Shown here in pieces: positions 11,257-23,787 of a DNA stretch of 64,000 nucleotides; position 1 is the stretch's first letter; every line of letters starts with the position of its first letter. The stretch spans positions 682,001-746,000 of the forward strand of contig NC_092310.1 of assembly GCF_036785885.1 (NCBI RefSeq). The letters are read 5' to 3'. A program made the position numbers and the translations under genes. The DNA is from Coffea arabica. Its lineage: Eukaryota; Streptophyta; Magnoliopsida; Gentianales; Rubiaceae. A model generated the notes under the pieces. It saw only the letters and a list, made by a program, of their open reading frames with translations. It made no database searches and had not been told where the DNA came from.

Positions 11257-13662
11257 TAGCTTGGCATGTTATGAACACGGGCTTTCTGGCTTTGCCCATC
11301 TCTTCTACTTGATTGAATCTGTACCTTATCTTTGTGTATTGCTGTTTCTTTGCCTAGCTTGCAATTGTTGAATTGTGTCAAATGTTTCAATCTCAAAGTT
11401 TTTGTGCTAATAGCAAACAGGTGATGATCTATATATATTAGATTCTTGTGATGAAGCATGCTTTCAAGAAACCCATACCTCATTTTCTTTTCCTCGCCAT
11501 TTACCTTTCTTGTTTCTGACCTCCAACGTTGATTATTGCCTTGAAACTCAATTGGTACGACATGACAAGGTTATATCAGAGTGAAATGGTGAGATGCATT
11601 CGGCTGGTTTCTCTTGATTACAAAGATGTGGCCGTCAAAATGCTTATGAAAACAATCTTCGGCTTCTGATTAAACAATCTCTCGGCCAAAAGATTACTCT
11701 TTTGTTAAACGGTTAGATCAAGCAAACAAGGAGGAGGCCTCTTGGCACTAAACGTCTACGATTGTTGGCTGCTAGCATAAGATGATAAAATTACTCCCAC
11801 AGCGGATGCAAGTCTGTACCCTATGCTTTTGCTTTAGCTTTGTTTGGATAGCAAAAATTACGTTTTTCGTGAATACATTTTTCAACCACCTTTTTACTTC
11901 ATATATATCAAATCGTTACAGTAATATTTTCACAATAAAATCCAGAAAAATGCAATCCAAACTCAAAAATACAATTTTAGGTGATCCGCGTACTTTGAAA
12001 TGCGTGCATGCAGGCGTTTCTCCTAGTTCCTTTTACACCCATGATACAAATAAACAAAATCTTAGGCTAGTGGCTGCCAGCAGCAAATGCCTATGGCTTT
12101 GGTTAAAATTTTGTTTATCAGCTGAGAGTGCCGTCTAATGCTGCTCAGTTATGGGGAAGAAAAGTCACATGAAAAACTAAAATCAAGAATGCTTGCAGCA
12201 GGCGATCCAAGAGAAAACAAAAGCTTGTTTGTTGCCTCCGATGCCACACAATAATGTGACTCAAAACATCTGAGATTATGATGAGAACATTTAATATCAA
12301 CATACAAATACTGATGCCACTGGAAAAGTTCAAGAGACACTCTGGAGAGACGAATTAAAGCCAAGCTTCCTGAGGTCTTCTAGTTGCCAACAACAATTAA
12401 GAATCTTAACCTCATGAAAATGGAAAACGGTTATATTTTCTGGTTCAAAATCAGTTCCCCAGAATCACTAATATGTAGTAAAAAAGGAAGCAATTTCTAG
12501 TAATCCCCAGAAACATCTTGATGTAACTCTATCGGCTGCCAAATTGAAAAGGGATAACGAAATCACCAAAATAAAGAGGCGATCTGCTTTTAAAGGACAG
12601 TGGGAATAAAGCTACGGCACCCTGCTAACAACTTTAACCACCATAAAACCATAACCCAGAAAAGAAAAGATCCAACAATTATGCTAACCTGTTCTTAACT
12701 CATTCTACAAAAATACGGTGTTCACGTCTTAGTACTATCAGATGTACATCAAACTATACCTTCACAGAGTGCAAAATTCCAAAGCCACTATAAGAAGCTA
12801 TTTACAAGAAGTTTGGTCCTCATTCTGCCTATCTCGGAGCTGCAGAAGCAAATGAAAGGAAATAATCAATCCACTCACTGATTAACATGGAAACACTAAA
12901 AAAAAAAAAAAGGCAAAACAAAAACTCCACCACAATATATACTTCATTCCTTGGGATTTAAACCATTACCAAGAATACAATAAGAAAGGTTTTGATACAG
13001 TGTCCCAATCACAGTGAGACAACAGGAAAAGAAGAAATTTAAGACTGCTATTTTCTAGGGACCCATAACCTACTTTTGTTCTTATAAGACTTGGCACAAG
13101 CAGCGGAAAGCAGCAAACGTGACAGACGGATTATAATGTCCTCTCAAGAAACTACTTCATGTAGTGATGGTAGTTTCTAACTCTGCCTCTCTGCTGCCTC
13201 TTTGCTTTCACTGCTGGCATATTTAAGTGAGAAAACAATTATAAACTGGGCAATCATCCCTCTTCTTGTAGTACAATGTCACTTTCATAAGCAAAAGACA
13301 ATCGTAAGAATCAGGTGCTGACCCATCCAGTTGAGCATCACACATTTTAATCAGGGACCATGCTTCAATTTTCACATGCAAATATAAGTATGTCAAACAC
13401 GCAGATGACCTATATGAAATTTGACTTTTCCTTTATGCCATGAATACGTGGCAGGGAATTAACTCCAAAAAACTAGGAAAGGTCATAGCTTTCAGAAAAC
13501 TGATTTTTCCTGCATGTCATTAGTCCGTGGACAAGGCCAAAAGACTAGGAAAATTCTTGAAATTTTGAACAAACAGGTAAATAATCAAGTAAAGAAAAGG
13601 GACATAGCCAAGTTTAAAAGCAAGAGGCACCAGATGGATGAAAGTACCAAATAGCACATTAG
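11257..13662. other. Spacer between convergent tubulin and TIGR01589 genes
   Basis: The tubulin 3' untranslated region begins here and the TIGR01589 3' untranslated region enters from the other side. Apart from a small MITE at 11840-11962, I see no coding region, RNA gene or ordered repeat. Confidence 0.6.
11840..11962. mobile_element. Small MITE, TTTGGATAGCAA / TTGCAATCCAAAC type
   Basis: A 123-bp element with inverted ends TTTGTTTGGATAGC and GCAATCCAAAC. It contains the family core ATATATCAAATCGTTACAGTA. One of several related copies in this window. Confidence 0.6.
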
Positions 13663-16600
13663 CTAGTCACCACCAAGATCTTGGTATCTCAAGCTTTCTG
13701 GTGCAGTATTCAACCTTTCAATCTCTGCTTCAGCAAAAAGTGACATATTTAGCATTGGAAATCATAAAAAACAACAAAAATCTTTACCTTGGTGTTTCAA
13801 CCTACCATTGGGGTCAAGAAAGTTGCCTGAATCAGCTGTCATGAAGGGTGGGCTAGAGTACATGTCTGTCATGAAACGAAACAAGGGTTAAGCGAAAGAG
13901 GCTGAGTGGGGCGATGGGGAGGGGAGGGAGATGTCTGTCATGGTGGGCTCGAGAGAGAGAGGGGAGATGGGGAAGGGGGAAGGGTGAAGGGGGAAGGGGA
14001 GGGAGATGTCTGTCATGGTGGGCTCGAGAGAGAGAGAGAGAGCAAACCAGAACCATTGGCAAAATCAGCTCCGAGGTCTGAGAGGCCAAAATGTTGAGAA
14101 ATTTGCCCAAAAAACCCAAATGAAGAAGTGTCAGCATCAATCAGAGTTTCGTTTAAGGGTTGTGAATTGGACTCCACACTACTGAAAGATGAGACAGATG
14201 CATCAGCCAATGCAGAACGAGACTCCACAAGATTGTTATGTGCACCAAACTCAAAAGAAGAATTGCCAGCGTAGCTAGGTTCTGATTTAATCATCCCTCC
14301 ATCTATTACAGGTGTTATTGCCCTATTTGAGCTCTGACCCAACAACATATTTGCAGAAACATCAACGTTTCTGCTATGAGAAGCCATATTAATAGCTGTT
14401 TCGACACATGACTGCATTGATGACCCACAGTTGCTGAAAACATTGTGTAAATTGGCAGAAATAGGCTGGTGTATGTTCTCCGCCCTCAAAGTAGGGCCAA
14501 CATTTTCTGCAGCTCTACAAACACCCAAGTTTTGTTGTGCTGCACAAAGTTATGATAGAATGAACAACAATATTGTGGTTTGTTGATAGCAGAATTTGGA
14601 TCAAGTTAAATAATTTAACGTGTAAGCCACTATGATAACATCTAAATATTCAGTTAGACAGAAGAAGGTGCATTAAAGTATAAAGCTGAAAGGCTGTTCA
14701 GGGCATAAGCATGAAGTGCAGGCATCATTTAAGTGAAGTGCAAACTTTTATTAAGGTTTAGCTTCATTATGCCACACAATCAAGCAACATGACGAGATGG
14801 CCTTACAAACTAAGGAATCCACGATAGGTCAATAACATTTTCCAATAATTTCTTCAATCCAAAAACACAATCACCATGGCAATCTTCATTAAACGTATTA
14901 AGCAGATTGAGAGTCAGAAAAATTGACACAGAAGGGGATGAACAACTTTGAAGAGGGAAGGACGAGGAGAAGGGACAGAGAATCTAATATCTCTGCTCCA
15001 ATTCTTGTCCCAGATAATCATCATATAACCAGAGAATAGGTTGCTCAACAACACTTAATGGATCTCCAATGAGTAGCTAGTATATGAAAAAGGGAACAAA
15101 AGGTGCACAAAATAACAAAGCACGCTACAATCAATTTAGATATAAACAGAAGATGTTAAAGCATAAAAGTTGACAACTTCATGGGGCTTTTGATACATTC
15201 AGACAGAGTTAAGTATTGAGTGCACCAAATCAACCTAAAACCAGAAAATTATCATACTTGGTGCAATATGAGATCCATTAGACATAGATATGGATGCTAT
15301 CCCTGCTGACCCAAATCGACGCATCAACTCCACCTGTTCTGCAAGCAACTTGTTGAATTCCATGATTTGCTCTTTCACCATCAATCTTAGATAATATGCC
15401 TTGAAGAATTCTTGATTTTCTTCTTCCAGCTTTTGCCAAACTGAAATGCAGGTATCAAGTTATGACCTTGAAAGGTGTGCGACACAATTACAGACTGATA
15501 ATGGAAGGGTAGCAACCAAATAAAGTCATGGTTAAAAGAGATGGCATCCCAAACTCAATCTCAATTTATAATACCAATCAAGAGGTACCAAAGAAAATCT
15601 AACAATATACAGTATCTCCTTAGACGAGTCTATGCTTCTTGGTCAACCAAACCTGAAAAGTTACTTCCCCTTCCAATTTCATCACTCTAAATACTAATGA
15701 TTCTCATGAATTGATAAAATTTTTATCTATTTATATACTTTCATGACTTGACATACCATTTCAATTAAAGCTAATATAAATTCAAATAATCCAAAAAATG
15801 TCTTAAGTGTGTCAGACAACCATTATTTGTCAACAAAAATCAGGAATATACAAGAAGTAATTAATGGCTTGATCTCTGTTTGCACATGTTTACACAACTA
15901 GAATTCAGAACTCAACTAATACGCAAACAGCAAGTTGCTAAATGGCCCTGGAACCATCAATTTTATATCTTTACATGCAATGAACTATTAATTTGTTGCA
16001 TAGCCACTAGCTCCTTTTCAAAACACATCAAAAACTATATTCTATCATCTCATAGTGGTACAGTAAAACAGCTACTAGACTGATCTGCCTTATCAACGGC
16101 AATTTTTATGCTCCTGAACTTTAAATTTTAGCTCACAATCAACACGCATAAGCCATAAAAAGTAGTCACAAAGGTACTGGTTGATGAACTTTCAGCAAAT
16201 GGCCAAATACTATTCCACTAACAACCAGAACTTCTGCTGTTACGTAACCATCCACTTGAGGTAAAAGGAAAAAGAGAAGCAACACCTTAATAATCATATT
16301 CTAAAATCAAAGAGATTAATTAGAAGCAGAAGTAGCTAAATCTAATATACATAAGGTAGCTGCACTTTCAAACTTCTCGCAACACCTCTCCATTATGTTC
16401 AGAATTAAAAGCAAGCAAGCATTTCTACTAGGAAATTTGGTAGATCACTTGCACCATAGGCTCAAATGAGGAACAAGATCTAAACATAGTCAACTAAAAG
16501 GTGGCAGCTCAAGAATGGGAAATAAAAAAAAAAAAAAAGAGCTTTTGGGTAGCCAATCAACTAGCAAACATCCTGTGCGGACAGGTGGGGTGTAGGCAAA

Positions 16601-18488
16601 AGGAAATTTGTAATCACAGTACAAGATTACAACAATTTTTCACCCTAGGCAGCCAGTTGATTCAACTGGAGCATGACAAGAAAGAATTGAGTTGCTAATC
16701 CAATTCATGAATCATTAAGCATCTATGGACGTGGAAAGCAGAAAGTAATAACTTTTCAAATGTAACTTGATCCACCTCTAAAACCAAAATAGAAATTGCT
16801 TCTATCACATGGCCACTCTAAGGTTGATAAAAAACAAAAATTGCTATTACGAATTATTGCTAAAAGGTCAATTTGACAAATATTCTTTTTATTCTGTTTT
16901 TATGCCATATACCCCAGCTCGCAGCCCCTAGAATCATCAAGCCCTGAAGGATGACATCCAGTGTTTATCTTATTATAGATATGTCACATACAACAATGTA
17001 AAACTAAAAAAAAAAATAAAGAATGATTCAATTTAATTCAGCATGCTCGAACTTCAAGCACTTGTTTGGACACCAATCAAACAACTATTTTGTTATCTTT
17101 TCTCTTTTCTAAGGTCTTGATTATTCTAGGGGATTGTCAAGATTGTTTGGTAAATGAAAGGGGAGAAAGATTTGGGGGAAGAAGAAGAAGACACGCCAAC
17201 AGTTTCTCCTAACTCCATGCAAGTTTCAGACAGTACACCTGGACAGGTATTTGTATCAACCGCTATTTATGCCTTGGAATGCTTGAACCAATTTTAATGT
17301 ACCAACAAACACAGAGTAATATACTTAGTGAAGCACTGGCCACAGCCGTTTTGCTAATTATCACCCTAACAATGATAAACAAAAGAAAAAGAAACATGTT
17401 ACTTAACTAGCTAATTGTTTAGATAAAATAATACAAAAATTAGACTAAAACAAGTAAGAAGAACTATGAAATGCTTCAGTCACAAACAAAGTTACTGTTA
17501 GTGATTACTCATTTACTGGAAATAAATAATGCAGGGTTTAGTAAGAAGAATACCAATTTCAGTAACATGTGGCTCTATGTTGTCGTGAATGAACAGAGTG
17601 TTCATAACTTCCCTTTGGTTCATATAAAGGCGGAGACACCTTTCTATGCGATTTTGCACCTGCAAAGAGAGCACACTGGTTAAGAAAAATGAATGAATAA
17701 ACAGATATCTGGAAATAATTTACTTGTGCTTTTTCCCTGTCTTTTCATCAGACTTTCCAGTAAAATAAGGCAACAATACGATCAGCAAATCTCCAAGACA
17801 ATCAAACCTCTTTTAAAATCGCAAATTTGTACCGCGTCTGATTACCGATCAGAGGGCTTACATGCTAGCTTTAATGCAGAAGCAGATTAACAAAGAAAGT
17901 TCATTACTAAAATTGGCCAGAAATCATAAAACTAGCACATTTAACGTTTTGTAAGATAAGACAAGCCATAATACCTTGTCCCAATGGCTGGAAAAAAAAG
18001 CTAAAGAAGATTTACACATGGGGAAAAAATTATGCAGCTTTACCCATGCCAAAACACTAAGACTACTTTAATGCATCAATTGCTGATGAAGGAAAATAGT
18101 ACAGTGAAAATGCAATAAAAAAAAGGAAAGGAAAGAAGCAGCGCAAAATATTTGGTGCCTGGACAACGTTGTTCTTCTTTTGGCTGTGAATGCTACAGGT
18201 TGTGGCTACAATAGCTCCAGTTCTACCTTTTTACCATCTCTACTACACAGTAAGCGAAGGTACACATTGGATTTACAACTCAATAGCACACATAATACTG
18301 CACGAACCAAACACATAAACAGAACTCAATAATGTTGCTGTACAAGATGTCAAGCTTGCTAGATTGCACTTATTATATCTGTAAGTTTTTCAAGTGACTG
18401 AAAAGTCAACTAAATCATCTGAGCCGATGAAGGAGGGAAAATTTTCATATCCACCAAATAATCAATAAACATGAATCTCTGCAGCTAA

Positions 18489-18520
<32 letters not shown>

Positions 18521-20312
18521 AAGGTGGGCTTCATGTTAGAGATGATCCTTCTTGAGGGAAGGATACACTTTCCCCCCATACTATTTACCTTGAACAGAAA
18601 GAGATGGTTGTTACAGCCTAACTTAAATTCTTATATATTTACTTTATCTAGTACCTCAAATTAATCTTATTCATCTTTTGTCTTATATATTCATCATTTG
18701 CTCCTCAACAGGTATTGGAGTTATATTGGTGCAATGCACTTTTTCAAATGAAATTGAACTATTTAAAGTAATTAAATAAAACAATTTCATGAGCCAAAAT
18801 TCAATAAAACATGGCTGTTCTTATCCATATATATATATGTATGTATGTATGTATCAATGTAGGTACACTTGAATTTTGAATAGGAAGAATAACTTGACAA
18901 TGACATAAGTCTCTCATTCATATGTTTGGATGGAACCTATGATTCACATACCATTACAGCAGTAATGTTGCAGAAAGTATATGGTAGGATTTTTTTGCAC
19001 TCTGTCTTGGGCAGAATAAATTAGGAATTCATCAGTCCATTTATTCTAAGGTCATTTGAGCCACACATAAAATAGCAGATATTTTAAATTCAAAAGCAAG
19101 TTAATTCCTTAAGTATTTTCTTTAATTTAATTTTTCAAATTGTTGTAGTTCTTAACATCCATACATTGCATACATTGAGTTCTTTACAGCTCATTTATTA
19201 TTCTATCGAATAGTTATTTCCAACATAAGTTGAAATCTTTTGTATTCAACGAAATCTCAAATTTTTCTGAACCTATAAGCATCCAAAACAACAAACTGAA
19301 AATCAATGCAAATTCTTCCATTACTTGGAATTCCAAAGATCTTCTCTACTTGTTCATTCCCATGCAAAAGTCAGCATAGGATCAATTTTTATCAGATGAA
19401 ATAGCCCAAGAATGTGTTTTACTGGACCAAAATTCAAAACATATTTCAAGAAATATGGATTAAACCTTTTCTTCTGCCTTGACCACTTCTTTTGCTGGCA
19501 TGATTCATCACCTTATTATCATTTCTTCTTTTGATGTCAAGTTTTTCCCAGACTTACCAGAGTAGGGTTTTGTGCATGCAACTCAGATTTTTACGTGTAT
19601 GGTGGCATATTAATTTGTCTGCTTTTCTAACATCTATCATACATGTCTTTACACAAACACACAAAAAACATATTTTTAAAACAATTTCAATATTCTAAGC
19701 AATATATATTATTTTCATAATATTACAAACCTAAATTCAGAATTTTTATTTTAAAAGTGTGTATTTCAGAAAACTTATAATTCCATGATTCATAAATTGT
19801 ATGACATTAAAAGTGGAGTTGCAAAGCATGTTCAAAACGGTTCCCACTATTCCTTTTCTTCGATGCTTCTTGAAAAACTTTTTGGTTCTTAAAGTTAGAA
19901 ACTGATTTGCAGAATTTTATTCGAGACTTTGCAGTATGTTGAAAAAGCTTTTTCATATTTGCCTAGTCAATATAACTGAATAAACAAATACAAGGTTTTC
20001 ATTTACTAATAAATGAAGGCAACTGAAGTCCCCCGAAGTTATTTACATCAAAGGTTCATAATATTAAAAAGAAAGGAACTAGAAGAACATAGCCACAATA
20101 TATTCTTCAGACATCTTGGATTCAAACAGATGTAATACAATATAAGGGTGACCATATTCATGGGCCAAAAGGCTAAGCTTGAAGATCACCTTATCTGAAA
20201 TTGGGAAAGATGATTTTCAACCAAAAAACTAAAATGAGCAACCAGGAAATGGGCATGTAATAATTCAAAAGCTTACTAGTGTCAAGAGCTTTCCCCCATC
20301 TTCAGAAGACAT
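13663..20312 (-). CDS. Plant-specific TIGR01589-domain protein, function unknown
   Basis: Six coding exons on the minus strand: 20312-20277, 17659-17554, 15440-15258, 14539-14048, 13865-13806, 13724-13663; 312 residues. Exons 2-3 encode the TIGR01589 domain (about residues 13-75): VQNRIERCLRLYMNQREV, then VWQKLEEENQEFFKAYYLRL. A long Ser/Asn-rich, probably disordered region follows, with the family's FSSVESNSQPLNE and DADTSSFGF motifs, then SSPPFMTADSGNFLD and a final YQDLGGD. The family is found in plants and has no established biochemical role that I know of. The first coding exon (36 bp, MSSEDGGKLLTL) is the weakest part, chosen because it opens with ATG and joins in phase at a good GTAAGC donor. 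The exon 4 donor could also be 6 bp earlier in the transcript, at 14054. Exons 2-6 are well supported. Confidence 0.82.
13880..14046. repeat. Intronic purine-rich minisatellite copying the next exon's border
   Basis: Two copies about 80 bp apart (near 13925 and 14003) read GGGAGATGTCTGTCATGGTG then GGCTCGAGAGAGAG, separated by GGGGAAGGG runs. On the minus strand each contains CATGACAGACAT, the same bases as the true acceptor of the following exon (CATGACAG|ACATG at 13866/13865), next to a CTCTCGAGCCCACC block resembling that exon's CTCTAGCCCACC. The array lies in the last-but-one intron of the TIGR01589 gene. Confidence 0.7.
18487..18521. repeat. CT microsatellite
   Basis: An interrupted (CT)n run of about 35 bp within the long intron between the first two coding exons of the TIGR01589 gene. 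Confidence 0.8.
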
Positions 20313-20506
20313 TTTGCCGAAATTCAGTACTTGTCAAGTTCTTAGGTGGAGATCAATGAGTAAGCTATTGACCACTGTATTTTCCAGGCTTTATGATAGC
20401 TAGACGTCACCTGATATCAAATATGAAAAAGTTGCCTTTACAAGGAAAACCAATAAAAGGAAACGGGTGGGGCAGAAGACAGTTACTATTTAATTTTTGC
20501 CAAAAA

Positions 20507-20811
20507 TGACCCTGATGCAACAGCCGTAGGGTAACAAGTGATAAACCATACATATCAAGGATTCATGATTTGTACTACAACTAATACTGAAAAGTGAATG
20601 GGCAGGGAACAGACAACAGTTACAAGTATCTATAGAAAGAACTAGCAACAAAAGAAAATGGCCCTGCCACAACCGGCGTAGGGTAACAAGTAGTAAACCA
20701 TCTACATCAAGGATTCATGATTTAAACCACAACTAACGCTGAAAAGTGAATAGGCAGGGTATAGACATCAGTTACAAGTATCTATAGAAAGGACTAGCAA
20801 CAAAAGTAAAG
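20507..20811. repeat. Tandem duplication of about 152 bp
   Basis: Copy 1 (about 20507-20658) and copy 2 (about 20659-20811) share GTAGGGTAACAAGT, ATCAAGGATTCATGATTT and GTTACAAGTATCTATAGAAA in the same order, with scattered substitutions. Non-coding, probably inside the 5' intron of the TIGR01589 gene. Confidence 0.8.
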
Positions 20812-21845
20812 GATTTCACATAATACAATGAAACTTGCCAATCTTAAGATTGAGATGGGCATAGAAAGGTGTCTATTCATAAGATGCATTCGAACTCTTT
20901 CCTTATTTAGGGACTGCACAAGTATGAAATTGCCTGCTCTCCTGAATCAGTCCTTCTCACCATGCTTGGCATAGTAAATATAGACCTAGAAACAAAACAT
21001 TGAAACTATGGATAATCGCCACTCCAGAACGTGCAACTATTTATCCAAATTACCTCTTTAAAACAACACAAGAATTCTTATGTTTACTTCATGCAGCCAA
21101 CGTGCTACAGGTTTCAAAAGCACACTTTTGAGAAAACAAGGAAATCTCAAAGGGCCTTTTTAGTGGACAATTGAAGCCTTAACCAGTTGCATAAGTTAAA
21201 GAGCAAACTTTCTTCAATAGATGGCTGCAAACTTTATCATGCACAGAGAAGCCATTTAATATCTTTAACAAGTTGGTAATGGACTCAAAGGCCCAAAACC
21301 GGTTAGGATAAGACAATTACAATTAAGCTATCTTATAGTAACCTTTCTAATTGTTAAGGTGTGATATTTGGCCCTCCTTTCTTGGTTAGGTTCCTTTTGT
21401 TTTCATTTATGTACTCAAGAGGGCGTTCTTTATTTAATTATTCATCTTGTAGTCTTTTTTCCCCCTTTTGGTTGGTTTGGAGGGGGGAGAGGGATATGAT
21501 AGCTTTGATGTGCTCCTAGCATGTCACCAAAATGAATGGCAGCAAGCACTCTTTGTGATAACATGCTCTGGCTAAATCAATCACGAGCATCTACTGGGAC
21601 AAGTCAGCAAGAAGGTAAAAGAACAAGTAAAATTATGTCGAATAATCAGGATATAATAGCAAACTCCAACTTTGAACCAATCAACATCTGGTCAATCAAC
21701 CATGCTGAGTCCAGAAATTAATTTTGAGGTGCAATTTTACATCACAGCATAGTTGCAATTTTGCAACTTCGGTATTACATGCGGATGCAATCACGTACTT
21801 AGACCACGCTGTAAAATTTCTTGGGGCTTGAGTTCAACGCACACC

Positions 21846-22092
21846 TTAATTATGTTTGTTATACAGAGAGACCGACAGGTGATTGTATAGCCCCACACAC
21901 CGACTGTTCAAGTCCACGCGTTCTACCTTAATTATGTTTGTTATACCGGTAGACCGACTGGTGATTGTATAACCCCACACGCCAACTGTTCAAGTCCACT
22001 TGTTCTACCACAATTATGTTCGTTATGCTGGTAGACCGACTGGTGATTGGTGTAACCCCACACACTGACTGTTCAAGTCCATGTGTTCTACA
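21846..22092 (+). repeat. Three tandem 82-83-bp units with tRNA-like A and B box motifs
   Basis: Units at 21846-21927, 21928-22009 and 22010-22092 share AATTATGTTTGTTATA, AGACCGACTGGTGATTG and ACTGTTCAAGTCCA. GACCGACTGGTGA resembles the internal A box of Ser/Leu tRNAs, and GTTCAAGTCC resembles a B box, about 30-35 bp apart, as in tRNA genes and the heads of tRNA-derived SINEs. A full cloverleaf was not recognised, so no tRNA gene is called. It lies in the 5' intron region of the TIGR01589 gene, opposite to that gene's transcription. Confidence 0.6.
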
Positions 22093-23249
22093 CCAAGACA
22101 TTGCTGACTTACGAAGCAATAGACACCTAAAATATACTTCAGTCAGGTCACAAGTAGATTCTTTTTAAGGAGAAAAAGGAAAAATACAACGCCGATACCG
22201 GAATCTCCATTAGAGACCAACACATGAAACAGAACCTACTTAAGACAGCAATTGACAAGTTCTCCAGATAGGCAACTACCAATACAATCAGTTACCTTCT
22301 TTAGTTAGAGTGCAGAGTAATTAGAGAAGACTGACTCGAAAGGAAGCAGGGAAACCTTTTCAGTAAATGAACAAATTTGCTTCCATTTCTCCAAAAAAAA
22401 AAAATCAAGTACAATCTATTGAGATTGCGATTTTCCATTTCATTCCAAAAAAAGAAAAATAACCAAGCTTTATACAGTTCTATTTTCTATCCCTTCTTTC
22501 CTGCGCCCTGAAACCTATGCCTAAGCCAAGAATTGAACACAGCATTAATACAAAGAACAAGAATATGAATAGTTTGTCCAGAGTTGCAAGAAGTAAACGA
22601 GAAACCAAGCAACCATTTTCAAGAGATAATATACCAAACCGATGGTCTTCAAGGTGAAAGTATAGTAGCTAAGAAATGAATGCAATGACAAATAAACAAG
22701 GAAAACAAAACTATGCAAATGATGATTGAATCAACAAAATCGAAGAAATAGCAAGATTGCACAGGGTGTATTGAACTCTTCAATCTCCTAGCAGTAGAAC
22801 AGACCCAAAAAGTTAAAACCCAAAAAAAAAAAAAAAAGTAAAAACAAGAAACCATTACCATTCTGGTAACACAAATGCAAAAACCTAGACAGAGGAACTT
22901 TAAACTGCTATAGTCTGTTCTTTCTTATCTAACTAATCCTCCAAAAATCAAAACTTTAACAAACTCGCACACAAAAACACCCATAAAACAATAAATTCAA
23001 TATCCTTCACATAATGATGCACATACCCACAGTTTTAGTTTCAAATTTTCCCCCAGAAAATGAACAAAAGAAACCATGATCACTAAAACGAAGAAGCATA
23101 CAGAATAAAACCTTTTCCATTTCTTTGACTATACAACAAAAACCCACAACAAATAACAAGAGAAAGGATCATATCACAGCTTTAAAAAGAAAAAAAAAAG
23201 AATCTTGAAAAAGTTAAAAGATAAAGCTTGCATTTTTTTCTCATTTACC

Positions 23250-23327
23250 TGAATATTAGTACTGGCTAACTCGTTCTTGGCAGAGATTCCAAGTTAAGTA
23301 ATTCAGAGCATTTCTGGGAAGAGCGAG

Positions 23328-23370
<43 letters not shown>

Positions 23371-23400
23371 AGGGAGAGGTGGAAGTGGAGAAGGAGTCCC
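23250..23400 (-). promoter_or_regulatory. Putative 5' leader exon of the TIGR01589 gene with GA/CT repeat
   Basis: On the minus strand a CT-rich leader (the complement of (AG)n at 23331-23364) runs to TACTAATATTCAG at 23249, followed by the donor GTAAATG. The product would be a non-coding first exon spliced across about 3 kb to the coding exon near 20.3 kb. The upstream boundary is a guess, because no clear TATA box is visible. CT-rich leaders are frequent in plant transcripts. Confidence 0.45.
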
Positions 23401-23700
23401 AGTATTACAACTCTACTCTACTTACGTTCATTATATTTCTTTCAGTTGAATCTTTTGATTTAATTGTGCTTTTAATTTCTTTGAAATTTATTCAAAACTT
23501 CCTTCTTAATTAAGTGCCCCACTTTTTTCTTTTTTGTTTTTTTCTTGAAAAGAGGAATGCAAAAGTTTGGAAATATGACGCGGCTACAATGTCATTACAC
23601 CGTTTGTGCTTTTCATGCGTGTAATTCCACTTCCTCAATATTCTCCTTTCTTCTTTTTATTCCTTAACATTCTCCTCCTTCTTTTCTTATCCTTTGCCAA

Positions 23701-23702
<2 letters not shown>

Positions 23703-23784
<82 letters not shown>
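23703..23784. repeat. (AT)n microsatellite, about 82 bp
   Basis: An uninterrupted AT dinucleotide run, the longest simple repeat in the window, just upstream of the TIGR01589 gene. Likely polymorphic and cruciform-prone. Confidence 0.97.

Positions 23785-23787
<3 letters not shown>

Noticed and set aside
13853-14140. 95-codon minus-strand frame rich in Pro, His and Leu
   Set aside because: It is created by the intronic purine-rich minisatellite; the real exon spliced from this area is 13865-13806 in another context.
21846-22092. True tRNA genes
   Set aside because: A and B box-like motifs are present, but no acceptor stem or anticodon arm could be folded by eye.
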